DNA of 64,000 bases. Source: Heliomarina baculiformis. Lineage in GTDB: Bacteria; Pseudomonadota; Alphaproteobacteria; Rhodobacterales; Rhodobacteraceae. Of this stretch, positions 17,397 to 25,761 are shown in pieces. Position 1 is the stretch's first letter; each line of letters opens with the position of its first letter. The position numbers were made by a program, and so were the translations under genes. The DNA is taken from positions 186,001 through 250,000 of the forward strand of contig NZ_JAIMIC010000003.1 of NCBI RefSeq assembly GCF_019966545.1. The letters run 5' to 3'. The notes beneath the pieces are model-generated. The model had not been told where the DNA came from and ran no database searches. It saw only the letters and a program-made list of their open reading frames with translations.

Positions 17397-17606
17397 AAGA
17401 CGATGGTGTAACGGCATGGGCCGCCTATTCACAGCCTGTAAGGAGCGATGGCCATCAAAGGCCGGTCATCTTGGAAGGCACGAAGACAAGCGGATCCCAT
17501 CGAGGCCAGAAGCAAGAAAGCTTCGTAAAAGGCCGGATAGATTCACGCATCCAATGCCGTTGGAACCGAAGTTGAAAAACACCTTGCGCAGGGGGCGTCC
17601 ATAGAT
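17357..17606 (+). ncRNA. Putative seekRNA/bridge RNA region of the IS1111-type element
   Basis: IS110-family elements encode a structured guide RNA in a non-coding end; in the IS1111 subgroup it is 3' of the transposase. The 250 bp between the ancestral transposase stop and the right inverted repeat fit that position. The last 208 bp are identical in copies A and B, while the coding part has drifted, and both copies occupy the same site beside an IS3 orfA. A 62-residue frame at 17416-17604 is probably fortuitous. Boundaries and folding were not computed. Confidence 0.45.
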
Positions 17607-17730
17607 CCACTCCTTGGTGGCTTCGATGAGCCTGAAACCCTCCGTTACGAAGTCAACTCAGATGTCCCAGGAGCGCTGATGGCGGACAGATCGCTCATCG
17701 TCAGCCTCCTTCGAGCGGAGGCACGAATCA

Positions 17731-17744
17731 CGCGACGCGTCGCG
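17731..17744. repeat. 14-bp perfect palindrome in the gap after the recombinase module
   Basis: CGCGACGCGTCGCG reads the same on both strands. It lies in the 187-bp non-coding stretch between the IS1111-type element and the stop of the 459-residue recombinase-like gene. A shorter hairpin, GCCTCC-N7-GGAGGC, lies at about 17704-17722. No U-run follows either repeat in the direction of the gene, so a terminator role is not supported. Nothing else was recognised in the gap. Confidence 0.4.
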
Positions 17745-17793
17745 CATCAATGGATCCTGAGCCTAAATTGGGGTGCCATCTGTAGGAACCATC

Positions 17794-19173
17794 TCATGCA
17801 TCATACGCGTCGAAGATGTTGTCGATCTCTTTACCGGCTGCTGCGAGCGAGGCCTGCTTTGCCCTGTCACCGGTGTATTTCTTGCGCGCCTGCTGCGACG
17901 TGTGGTCATTCATGAGCATACCGGCCAGCGTCGCGTCCTCGCTGATCGCGAACACGACGTCATAGACGATGGATCGGCAGACGTGAGCGCCGGTTCCGAG
18001 CTCCGAGGACCAGACCTGCGACACGTAATTCTCGGCAACGAGCGTGCCATCTGGATGGATGAATAGCGGCCATTCTTCTTCCTCGGCCGCCTCGCGCAGG
18101 GCGTCGAGATATTTCGGGTCATCATCCTGAAGCAGGCGGGCGTCGACGAAATGCTGCACGCTCGGATGAACGGAGCCGGGGTATTCTTCCCGACCAGGAA
18201 GATGCCGGGTCTTGCGCAACTTGTAGTTCCGGAGGCGATAGCGGCCCTCGGTCCAGACGAGGTCGCGGCCGAACCTCAGATCATGCCATTCACGACGAAG
18301 CGGAGTCAGCGGAGGCACCGCGATCGCAAGGGCCCGGTTGCGCTTAATGACACGCTTTGCCGGGTTGGTTTGCGTCGCCACACCTTCGAGCACTGCCTCG
18401 GCGCGCGGAAGAATGGTGGTGATGTCGATCGCGGCGAGGGCCGCGAATTTCTGCGCCGTCTCCACGCTGGCCCGATCCCGAAGCTTCTGGAGAAGCTTGT
18501 CGATTTGCTTGACCAGGGGCTTCGGATAGGCCTTCGAGAACCGCAGGAAATCCCTGAGATCGGCGAATGTCGCGATGATGGTCGAGGTGCTTAGAGGCGC
18601 GCCCCGGACGGAAATTCTCGTTGTTTCATAGGTATAGAATTTCCGGAGCGACGCGATCTCGAAGTCCAGTGCAAGCCCGCTTTCCCGCAGATACCAACCG
18701 TACTGGCAGAGCTTCCGGGTCATGCGGTTGTAAAGATCCGGAGCCAGCTTGATTTCGCCATCGTCCCTGCGATCCCGGATGCGGGCCAGATGGTTTTGCC
18801 AGTCCATCGGAAGGTCGTCGCGATAGAGGGAGATCTTGCGCTCGTAGGCGCGACGCGGCTCTCGGGAGATGCCGGCGAAGCGCGCGCAGGCGGTCAGGGA
18901 CTGTTCTGCAGCACCCAGGGACGCGAGCGGCGAAGCTTCGGGTCCGTCGGTCTTGATCATGGCCGCGATGGCATGTTCGATCGCGGCGGCACCGTTATTG
19001 AGGCGCGCCCACACCCGGCAGTCGGACGGCGTGAGTTCCGCGCAGCCATGTTCGATCATGAACTCGACCAGGCTGTCGAGCGCCTGCAACTCCGCGAGCG
19101 GCATGCCGAGCAGGATCGGCGACGCGGCGTTTGGTTGCCAATGAGGTTTTGCGAGGATCACGTGGCGGGTCAT
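17794..19173 (-). CDS. Tyrosine recombinase/integrase-like protein (459 aa)
   Basis: The C-terminal third has the layout of a tyrosine recombinase. The first Arg is in NRALAIAVPPLTPLRREWHDL, then HVCR (H397, R400, the HxxR box), NDH (H424) and KKY (Y433), the last fitting the LGHxx--Y box. The N-terminal 250 residues are helical and not recognised beyond a core-binding-like segment. ATG 19173 overlaps the stop of the 611-residue gene by 4 nt. It is the last gene of the six-gene module. It is not a standard phage integrase; adjoining tyrosine recombinases recall recombinase-trio or Tn554-type arrangements, but sizes differ. Confidence 0.7.
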   Translation of the reverse strand: MTRHVILAKPHWQPNAASPILLGMPLAELQALDSLVEFMIEHGCAELTPSDCRVWARLNNGAAAIEHAIAAMIKTDGPEASPLASLGAAEQSLTACARFAGISREPRRAYERKISLYRDDLPMDWQNHLARIRDRRDDGEIKLAPDLYNRMTRKLCQYGWYLRESGLALDFEIASLRKFYTYETTRISVRGAPLSTSTIIATFADLRDFLRFSKAYPKPLVKQIDKLLQKLRDRASVETAQKFAALAAIDITTILPRAEAVLEGVATQTNPAKRVIKRNRALAIAVPPLTPLRREWHDLRFGRDLVWTEGRYRLRNYKLRKTRHLPGREEYPGSVHPSVQHFVDARLLQDDDPKYLDALREAAEEEEWPLFIHPDGTLVAENYVSQVWSSELGTGAHVCRSIVYDVVFAISEDATLAGMLMNDHTSQQARKKYTGDRAKQASLAAAGKEIDNIFDAYDA

Positions 19174-21005
19174 TTTCCGGCCAAAGCCTCCGCCAGGAGA
19201 TCCTGCACTTCTTCGAGCTTCTGCTTCTTGTCGATCCACCCGTAATAGGTGTCGAGCACGCCGACCGAGCACCCGAGATAGGCGGCTGCCCGCCCCCGGT
19301 TGCTCCAGGATCGCGCGAGCAGGAGCGTCGCGAAGCCATGCCGGAAATTGTGCGGGAACATCGGCAAGCCGATCTCTGCGCTGCTTCGGGTCAGCCATTT
19401 GTAGAGCATGGACCCAGCCAGAGGACGGGCCGATCGCTCCGAAACGAACAGGTGCGTGGCCAGTGCGCACTCTTTCTCCTCGCAGTAGTCTGGGTCGGCG
19501 AAGTCGAAGAGCGGCCGCGCCGTCTTCAGATACCAATCGAGCACCTCGTAGCCGCAATACTTGTCATCCCGGATGTGGATGGGGGGCAGCTCAACATACT
19601 CGCCTTTCATGTCTTTCTGCGCGATCCGTAACTCGAAGAACTTCCTTTCACCTGCCGTCTTGCGGAAAAGATTCTGCCCGGTGCCGCTACACTCTGCAGC
19701 CAGCGCACTGCCTTTCCGTAGGCCGGCGCCACGGATTGCCAGCGCGGAGAAAGCGGCGCAGGTCGAAAGACGCCGCGCGGCACGCAGTTGCGATTTGGTG
19801 AGAGCCTTATCTGTCGCGAGAACGTCCTTCGCACGCTCTTGGTAAAGCACGTGCTGCCGGAGAAACGTTCGAACGTCTGCGGGATTGTGTATGAGGTTCT
19901 CGCAGTAGGTCCGGTTCTTGGGGGACATCTTCTCCCCCGCCGCGTGACCTTCCTGAAGGTGCGGATTCTTCTTCAAATTCTTCAGCCACTTTTTGGTCTT
20001 GAGGCCGTTGGCCTTTCCAATTTGTGCAATGATGCGGACGTAATCCGCGGCGGTCCGAAGACTGAACCCGGCATCCGTTTCGGACTGGTCGATCCAGTGG
20101 CGGATGGCGGCGATGCGAACCGGGGTCTCGAACAGCGAGTCGAGACAGTTCAAAGACGCCAGGTCCGCAGCGTCGGTTTCCTGTGCGGCCCGGGCCAGTG
20201 CGACCAAAGCGGCGCGGTAGGTCTCGGCCGTTTGCGCCTTATAATTCTCTGTGCAACTCTCGGAGACATCATCGTAGGTGCTTTGGTCGTAGCGTGCCGT
20301 CTCGACCATGTCGGCGATCTTTTTGCGCACGGAGGCGGGCACGGGGGTGCGAACCGACGGAATGAGGTAGGCCGGGTCGAAGTCGGGAGGCAGATGTGCT
20401 GCGATCTGCGGGAAGACGCGATGGCGCGCGAGCGCCCTGAGGGCTGTGGCGGATGCATCGCTCTCATGGGTCGGCATTCCCTCAAGGAAGGGCGGAACGA
20501 TGTCGGGGGTCAGGTCCATCGGGTCGAGGCCGGCCGACCTTGCCCGGTCCGAGAAGGTTCGAACCGCGCCGAGTGTCCCCGGATGCACCGGGCCGTGGTC
20601 TTTCGAGAGGTCTTCGAGGACCGCAAGAAAGGCAGTCCAGCCATCTACTCGCGCGCGAAGTTCCTTCTGCGCATCGACCAGTCCGAGGGTGGTCCGGATC
20701 CGTCGACGGACGACCTCGCGCCACTTGGCGTAACTGCTCGTCGACTTCCAGAAACGGCGATCTGCGCCGGGTAATGGGCCCGCCCCGATCTGCTTGAGAG
20801 GCGGGAAATGGCTGTCGAACCAGGTCAGCAGGTCCACCCCGTCACCATCGAGGATCGAGAGTGGCTTGTCGAAGAACTCGCCGACCCGGACAATGCGGTT
20901 GCGTTCGGTTTCGTTGACGGTCTCGTCGAGCACCGTCTGCATGGTTTGTGAGACTGGCACGGGAACGGCCATCGCAGTCTGGGAGGCAGTGGAGAAAAAA
21001 CCCAT
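19170..21005 (-). CDS. Large tyrosine recombinase-like protein (611 aa)
   Basis: The C-terminal region reads as a tyrosine recombinase catalytic domain: a first Arg in ALAIRGAGLRKGSALA, the HxxR box as PHNFRHGFATLLL (H552, R555), then AAYLGCSVGVLDTYY. In that last box Cys stands where His is usual, and Tyr587 or 588 is the likely nucleophile. The N terminus has a WFDSHFP--W-S---Y-KWREVVRRRI block that is also found in the small neighbour at 21071-21544. ATG 21005 is chosen because AAGGA lies 8 nt before it; an ATG at 21074 that overlaps the upstream stop is the alternative. Confidence 0.7.
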   Translation of the reverse strand: MGFFSTASQTAMAVPVPVSQTMQTVLDETVNETERNRIVRVGEFFDKPLSILDGDGVDLLTWFDSHFPPLKQIGAGPLPGADRRFWKSTSSYAKWREVVRRRIRTTLGLVDAQKELRARVDGWTAFLAVLEDLSKDHGPVHPGTLGAVRTFSDRARSAGLDPMDLTPDIVPPFLEGMPTHESDASATALRALARHRVFPQIAAHLPPDFDPAYLIPSVRTPVPASVRKKIADMVETARYDQSTYDDVSESCTENYKAQTAETYRAALVALARAAQETDAADLASLNCLDSLFETPVRIAAIRHWIDQSETDAGFSLRTAADYVRIIAQIGKANGLKTKKWLKNLKKNPHLQEGHAAGEKMSPKNRTYCENLIHNPADVRTFLRQHVLYQERAKDVLATDKALTKSQLRAARRLSTCAAFSALAIRGAGLRKGSALAAECSGTGQNLFRKTAGERKFFELRIAQKDMKGEYVELPPIHIRDDKYCGYEVLDWYLKTARPLFDFADPDYCEEKECALATHLFVSERSARPLAGSMLYKWLTRSSAEIGLPMFPHNFRHGFATLLLARSWSNRGRAAAYLGCSVGVLDTYYGWIDKKQKLEEVQDLLAEALAGK

Positions 21006-21070
21006 TCGGTATTCCTTATCGGGTTGTAGGGAGGCGGCCGCCGTCCCGGAGGGGCCGCGTGATTTCGGGG

Positions 21071-21544
21071 TCAATCGGACTTAGGGTTCGATGCGGCCTT
21101 ACGGAAATTCGCGTAATAGGCTCTCGTGCGCCTGACATCAGTGTGTCCGAGAAGCTGGGCTGCCGGGATCGGGGAGTGGGGGTGCGCATTCGTTCGGGAG
21201 AGGAGGCTCGCCTGGACGTGACGGATGCGCATGACGGACGTGCCAAGCGTGTAGACGTACCGCCCGATGGCGCGGCGGACGGCGTTGCGCCAAGCCTGGT
21301 AGGCTTGGGCACTGGTCCAGAGCGCCTTGGCACCGTCGAAGCCGCCGCTCGGAAAGTGCGCATCGAACCAGTCGATGTCCGCCGGCATAGTCCCGAGGGG
21401 GGCGCCGAGGGCAGTCTCGAGGCGCCTCAGGGCGGACTGGAGACGCCGATCAGGTTCGTGCTCAAGCACCTCCCGAAGAGTGAATGGCGCCTGTGCGGGC
21501 AGGTTCACGACGATGCGATTGAGGTTTTTCCTTTTGGGAACCAT
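21071..21544 (-). CDS. Short recombinase-like protein, apparently internally deleted
   Basis: A 157-residue product made of two recognisable parts. Residues 58-98 (IDWFDAHFP, then SAQAYQAWRNAVRRAIGRY) match the N-terminal block of the 611-residue neighbour. Residues 128-150 (AAQLLGHTDVRRTRAYYANF) are the end of a tyrosine recombinase catalytic domain. The section that should hold the first Arg and the HxxR box is absent. ATG 21544 has AAAGGA 7 nt upstream. It may be a deletion product or a dedicated small accessory protein of the module. Confidence 0.6.
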   Translation of the reverse strand: MVPKRKNLNRIVVNLPAQAPFTLREVLEHEPDRRLQSALRRLETALGAPLGTMPADIDWFDAHFPSGGFDGAKALWTSAQAYQAWRNAVRRAIGRYVYTLGTSVMRIRHVQASLLSRTNAHPHSPIPAAQLLGHTDVRRTRAYYANFRKAASNPKSD

Positions 21545-21647
21545 GGGATTTCCTTTCATCTGGTTCATTGAGGAGATTGGTCGCTTGGCGTGCAGACGAA
21601 GCGAAAATGTGCACTCGAGTCGGAATATTCGGGAACTAAGCCACGCC

Positions 21648-22442
21648 TTATGTTCCCGACAGTTTCGCCTCGGGCGTCGCCCCGTGCAGGCAATCGCCTC
21701 GGCGTGCATTTGCGCCGGATCCTGTGCAGGAGAGCTGCGTTTCAGACTGGGCGGCCGCGCGTGTCATGGTGTCTGCGAACAGGCCGTGAGACGCGCCGTC
21801 CGTGGAGGAGGGTGTGACCTCCGGGATGGCGATATTTGTCTCTTCGGCCCGGAGATCGTCCTCCGAAGTGGGTTTCTCTTCTGAGGATGCGAGCCTGTGC
21901 ATCACGTCCGAAACGATGTAGCGGATCCGCCCATCGCTGATGATCCGGGCCGGGAGGTGGCCCTTGTCCGCGAGGATCGCGTCGATCCGGGCTTGCGGCA
22001 CCTTGAGATGCCGCGCCAGGCGCGAGGCGGGCAGAGCGTGTCCCTCGATCGGAGCCAGGCTGTGAAAGGCGTTTCTGGGGCTTGCCAGCAACTGCTCGAC
22101 CTGCGCGTTCAGCATCAGGTTCCGTCTTGGCCCGAATGCATAAAGCGGCGGGTAGGGGTTGCCGGGGGTGCGCAGCGCTTCACGGAGGTCGTCGCCGGGG
22201 AGACCGAACCTTTCCGCGACGTCAGTCGCCCGTATCAGGCCTCCACCGAGCATTTGCTCCTCGGCAGCATCCGCTGGCGACAGGCCGAGCAGATGCTCGT
22301 AGATTCGCAGCATCGGGAATTTGCGCCGGAGTGGTTCAATAGCGAACCGCGCAAGGAAGGGGCGAACCTCGTTGCGCGAAAGCGTCGACCAGGTGTGCAG
22401 GTCGAGGAGCGTCGCGGCGTGAAATCTCGTGAAGGGAAGCAT
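21648..22442 (-). CDS. Putative DNA-binding protein of the recombinase module (264 aa)
   Basis: Not recognised as a named family. A helix-turn-helix-like stretch is visible in ALPASRLARHLKVPQARIDAILADKGHLP, followed by DGRIRYIVSDVMHRL. An earlier segment (RATDVAERFGLPGDDLREAL) also resembles a helix-turn-helix, so it may bind DNA in two places. The C-terminal 70 residues are low in structure. The start at 22442 (second ATG) is chosen because AGGAG lies 6 nt before it; the first ATG at 22448 touches the Shine-Dalgarno sequence. That Shine-Dalgarno lies in the 3' arm of a perfect 9-bp inverted repeat. Confidence 0.6.
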   Translation of the reverse strand: MLPFTRFHAATLLDLHTWSTLSRNEVRPFLARFAIEPLRRKFPMLRIYEHLLGLSPADAAEEQMLGGGLIRATDVAERFGLPGDDLREALRTPGNPYPPLYAFGPRRNLMLNAQVEQLLASPRNAFHSLAPIEGHALPASRLARHLKVPQARIDAILADKGHLPARIISDGRIRYIVSDVMHRLASSEEKPTSEDDLRAEETNIAIPEVTPSSTDGASHGLFADTMTRAAAQSETQLSCTGSGANARRGDCLHGATPEAKLSGT

Positions 22443-22445
22443 GGG

Positions 22446-22468
22446 CATCTCCTGTTTTGCAGGAGATG
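22446..22468 (-). promoter_or_regulatory. Hairpin covering the ribosome binding site
   Basis: On the minus strand CATCTCCTG-CAAAA-CAGGAGATG forms a perfect 9-bp stem with a 5-nt loop. The AGGAG Shine-Dalgarno of the gene starting at 22442 is wholly within the 3' arm. If transcribed from upstream, this would strongly limit translation of that gene unless melted or processed. Confidence 0.6.
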
Positions 22469-22523
22469 GTTCCCTTCACAGCGGGACGGAAAGAATTTCT
22501 GAGCCGACGTGGTTGACGCTGAT

Positions 22524-24821
22524 CTAAACCAGGCCTGGGCGGCTTTCGCGCCAATCGCGGATCCGCGCGACGTGGAGGCGGGCCGACGCGGGCGTCATAA
22601 AGGGTTGCTCGCGCATGATCCGCTCGAGGTTCTCCTCCGACACCAACTCGCCGGTCAAAGGATCGTCCCCGCACGAATGGACCCCGAACTTTCGCAAGCA
22701 GCGCCAGACGAAATGCGCGGCCTCGAGAACCTGCACGGTCTCGCCCTCGAGCGCGGTCTCGAACCTGCGCGGAAGGGGGAAATGCGCATTCTTCAGCCGG
22801 GTGCCGATCCGGGGCATCGGCCCGAGTTTCTCGGCCGGCAGAAGACTGTCCCCGGCGATTTCTGGAACGGACCACAAGGCATCGAAGTTTTCTATGGCGC
22901 GGACCCACTTTCTGCGCAGGTCTGGACGCAGGGATCTCTCATGGATCCATGCCCATTCGCGATCGAGCTGCCAGGGTTCACGCGCTTCGTGGGCCGCCAC
23001 GTCCATCAACGTGTCGACAGGATTTCTGGCTCGCGGAAGACCAGCCTCCACGATCCTGGACTGGAGCTTTTGCCAACCGGGTGTCCACGCGCGGCCGACG
23101 CGATCAGCCAGACGCTGCAGTGGCGCGCGGTAATGGAGCATTTCCCGTGGATGGCTCGCGGCCGCCGCCGCGATCAGGTCTCGCCATGGAATGACGTCGA
23201 TCTGAGCTTGGAAGACCTTTTTGTCGGACGTCAGCTCAAACAGGCGCCGCGCCGCAGTGATCAGCTCCTTCACCCCAAAGGCGCCGTATCCCGCCGCTTC
23301 GGCGATAGACCGCAAGGAGTTCTCCAAGGCTGTGGGCATGTCACCGCGGTGATGGCGAAGCCAGTCGCGCTGGTCGCCGATCGCGGGCCCCGGCAAGAGC
23401 TCGGGAAATACAGAACGCAAGACGTCGAGGGCTGCCAGTCCCGTAAGGCACTTCGGAACATCTCGCAGTCCTTGAGCCTTCAAAAGGAATTCCCGCGCGA
23501 CATCCATGTCGATCTTTTCGGGAGGTATCGGCGGCTCGGAGCATTCGGCATATTTCCTGACCAACAGCAGGCCCTGCATGTCGGTGCCGCTCGCGATCGT
23601 GCCCTTGGCGCGGGAGATCATACCCTCCCAAGAAGAAAGCCTGTGCGTGTGCGCCAGAAACGTGCGGAGGGCGGTCCGGTAGTCGCGCCGAGTGAGGTCC
23701 GCACGTTCCTCGACCCTGGTCTCGAAAAAGACCACGGCGTCCTGCAAAAAGGTGGGACTGTCGATGTCGAAGCCTGCGTCCAGAAGGTCTCGCAGCAGCC
23801 GGCGTAAGTCCTTCACGTGCCGTCGGCTGGTCGAGCGGTCTTTCGCAAAGGCCGCAACCTCTGCCTCGATCGCGGTCGGTAACATGACCGGTTTTCTGTT
23901 TGTCTTTCGTTTCCGAGGTTCGGCGAGCCTGTCATGGCGTTCAGGTCGACGCACCCGGTCCGCAGTAACATCTTCGGACACAGCCGCAGGCTCGGTGCAT
24001 CGAAGTAACGAGAGCAGCGTCCGGAGATAGAGAGCCGCGGTGTTCGCGGAGATCTGCTGCCCTACCGCTGCATGATATCTCGTCGCATCCTCGAGGCTCA
24101 GCGACCAGCCTGGCTTCGGCCCGTCTTCTGAAAGTAAACCAAAATCCACGGCAAGTTCGAATGCGCGCCGAGCGTGAAGGGCGTGGCCGACGGGAAGTCG
24201 TCCTCGAACTGCCGCGAGCGCGGCCGGCAATTCGATGCGGTGTTTGTCGCCATCGCGATAAGCCGGGAAGGGGCCGATTTTCTCAGGGCGAAGGATCCCG
24301 GCCACGACAACGCGCGGATCGTCTCTGAGCTTGTCAATTGTCGTAGCGGAATTCCGGAACGCATTCCTCTGCTTATCACGGAGATCGCGGTCGGCTGCGA
24401 TGGCCAACTTACGCGTCACATCCCGCAAGATCGTTCCAGGGAACATCTCTTCCATCAGTTTCCGGTTCACGCCAGGCAGACGGCGTTCCCGCGCAAGCTG
24501 GTTAAGCAGCGTGTAGGGATCAGTGTCGGGCCATGCCCCTGCCAGCCGTGCGTGCCGCAGGAGGCTCTCCCGGCACCGGCCGTAAAGGCCAGCGTCCCCG
24601 AATGCAGCGGCAAGATTGTCGTCTGGAACCTGGGGAAACGTGGCCGCGAATGATGCTTCCGAAGCGAGCACCCCAGGGTCGTGGAACGTCTCTGTTCCTA
24701 TCGCGCAGCAGGCAAGGTCGAGGAACGCCAGGATAGAGATTCTGCCCGGTGATTGCACGGCGCCGCTTTCGATCCGCATCCGCAGATCGGCCAGGCACAG
24801 GGAAGGTTGCGAATGGGTCAT
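22524..24821 (-). CDS. Large protein of unknown function in the recombinase module (765 aa)
   Basis: No named family was recognised. The protein is mostly helical, soluble and rich in Arg. Two stretches (ISANTAALYLRTLLSLLRCTE and SRRHVKDLRRLLRDLLDAGFD followed by DYRTALRTFLAHT) look like the helical core-binding domains that precede tyrosine recombinase catalytic domains. No catalytic HxxR or Y box was seen. It is encoded in the same direction as the three recombinase-like genes, 75 bp after the 156-residue gene and 81 bp before the 264-residue one. A role in target binding or as a recombinase partner is inference. Confidence 0.6.
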   Translation of the reverse strand: MTHSQPSLCLADLRMRIESGAVQSPGRISILAFLDLACCAIGTETFHDPGVLASEASFAATFPQVPDDNLAAAFGDAGLYGRCRESLLRHARLAGAWPDTDPYTLLNQLARERRLPGVNRKLMEEMFPGTILRDVTRKLAIAADRDLRDKQRNAFRNSATTIDKLRDDPRVVVAGILRPEKIGPFPAYRDGDKHRIELPAALAAVRGRLPVGHALHARRAFELAVDFGLLSEDGPKPGWSLSLEDATRYHAAVGQQISANTAALYLRTLLSLLRCTEPAAVSEDVTADRVRRPERHDRLAEPRKRKTNRKPVMLPTAIEAEVAAFAKDRSTSRRHVKDLRRLLRDLLDAGFDIDSPTFLQDAVVFFETRVEERADLTRRDYRTALRTFLAHTHRLSSWEGMISRAKGTIASGTDMQGLLLVRKYAECSEPPIPPEKIDMDVAREFLLKAQGLRDVPKCLTGLAALDVLRSVFPELLPGPAIGDQRDWLRHHRGDMPTALENSLRSIAEAAGYGAFGVKELITAARRLFELTSDKKVFQAQIDVIPWRDLIAAAAASHPREMLHYRAPLQRLADRVGRAWTPGWQKLQSRIVEAGLPRARNPVDTLMDVAAHEAREPWQLDREWAWIHERSLRPDLRRKWVRAIENFDALWSVPEIAGDSLLPAEKLGPMPRIGTRLKNAHFPLPRRFETALEGETVQVLEAAHFVWRCLRKFGVHSCGDDPLTGELVSEENLERIMREQPFMTPASARLHVARIRDWRESRPGLV

Positions 24822-24896
24822 GTGGAGCAGATGGGATCATTCGGGAAATCGAAAAATCGCCCTTGGCGACCAAGCTGGCCGCCAAGGGAAAACCCG

Positions 24897-25367
24897 TCAT
24901 TTGGCCAGACCCCTCTCGAATGCTCCGATCGCGTCGGAGAGCAGGTCGGCAATCACGTGCAGGACGGCGCCACGCCCTGTGATCCTCCACTCCGCACCGT
25001 AGGGATCGGCCGGCCGCTCCACTGCGAATTCCGCTTGCGCTGCCAGCTCCTCGACCGCCAGCTGACGATGGACGCAGATGAGCATCGTCCGGCAGCTCGC
25101 CAGGCGCTCGGCGTCCGCCGATGCTGCGCCGAGAAGCACATGGTAGTGGGACACGCTTTCCGAGAATGCTGGGGCGGCGGCATGCGACCGGAACCGGATC
25201 AGGACGAGCCATTGTGCCGCGCGGCATGAAAGCGCCTGTGCTCGCAGAAGGCGGCCTGACATGTCCTCTTCGATTGCGAAGCTCGCCGCCGCGCTGGCTC
25301 GGCCGACGCTGCTATCCTCCGTGTGATCGGTGGCGATGACGGACACGCGATTAGTATCGTGATGCAT
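24897..25367 (-). CDS. Hypothetical protein, first gene of the recombinase module (156 aa)
   Basis: A 156-residue soluble protein without recognised domain. It is alanine-rich and helical, with a conserved-looking middle (LSCRAAQWLVLIRFRSHA) and no membrane segment. GGAAAGGGA stands 5-10 nt before ATG 25367, a good ribosome binding site. It opens the six-gene run that ends at 17794. The five tandem 21-bp repeats lie about 290 bp upstream of its start. Confidence 0.55.
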   Translation of the reverse strand: MHHDTNRVSVIATDHTEDSSVGRASAAASFAIEEDMSGRLLRAQALSCRAAQWLVLIRFRSHAAAPAFSESVSHYHVLLGAASADAERLASCRTMLICVHRQLAVEELAAQAEFAVERPADPYGAEWRITGRGAVLHVIADLLSDAIGAFERGLAK

Positions 25368-25656
25368 GGTTTCCCTTTCCTCGAGTGAGAGATTGCGGCG
25401 ATCTGCCGCTTCAAGGGCTCGGCCCGGGCTACTGACCGTCTCGTGGTGGTTCTTTCATCCGCCGGCGACCATGAGATTGGCCAGAGCTTGGTCAGACGAA
25501 GAACTTTTCTGCAACGTTTGAGCATGGGAAGAAAAAAGTAGCCATCATCACCCGGCCATGACAGTAGAGTTGAAAGGCCCCACAACGCCTGGTCACCGGC
25601 TGACGATCCCGTCCAGGATTGCGTGGCGAGGACGGAGATCGACTCCAGCTATTTCG
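25368..25656. other. Intergenic region before the recombinase module
   Basis: About 290 bp between the first module gene and the 21-bp repeat array. It must hold the promoter of the module if that is on the minus strand, but no convincing -35/-10 pair was identified. No gene-like frame was accepted. Confidence 0.4.
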
Positions 25657-25761
25657 CGCGGGAAAATGTCGTCAGCTCGCGGGTTTTTTGCGTCAAGGCG
25701 CGGGGAAATATCGTCATCTCGCGGGGTTCCTGCGTCATTTTGCGGGGAAATTGCGACAGAG
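25657..25761. repeat. Five tandem 21-bp repeats (iteron-like)
   Basis: Five adjoining units start at 25657, 25678, 25699, 25720 and 25741. Each begins CGCGGG (the last TGCGGG) and most carry GTCA near position 14-17. Odd units have an A-rich centre (GGGGAAAT) and even units a T-rich one (GGGTTTTT or GGGTTCC), giving a 42-bp higher period. A 21-bp spacing puts every unit on the same face of the helix, as in replication iterons or arm-type recombinase sites. The array is upstream of the recombinase module. Confidence 0.75.

Larger units (their letters stand above)
16290..17606 (+). mobile_element. IS110-family (IS1111-type) element, copy A
   Basis: An element with near-terminal inverted repeats ATGGACGCCCCTTGC (16293-16307) and GCAGGGGGCGTCCAT (17588-17602), 14 of 15 matching. 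Subterminal repeats and a long non-coding 3' part mark the IS1111 subgroup of IS110. It abuts the start of IS3 orfA exactly as copy B does at 55943-57264. The last 208 bp (17399-17606) are identical to copy B, although the middle of the transposase gene differs at many positions. The transposase frame is broken near its end. Confidence 0.75.

Noticed and set aside
17416-17604. 62-residue frame in the 3' end of the IS1111-type element, identical in both copies
   Set aside because: It falls in the expected guide-RNA region, and identity extends outside the frame, so protein coding is not needed to explain it.
14906-17606. IS3-IS1111 block as a simple duplicated segment of 54589-57264
   Set aside because: The IS3 parts differ far more than the IS1111 ends, so one block-wise copying event does not explain both; independent insertion at the same site fits better.
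17704-17722. GCCTCC-N7-GGAGGC hairpin as a terminator for the recombinase module
   Set aside because: No T-run follows on the minus strand, so factor-independent termination is not supported.
25657-25761. CRISPR array
   Set aside because: Units adjoin without spacers, are only 21 bp long, and no cas genes are present.
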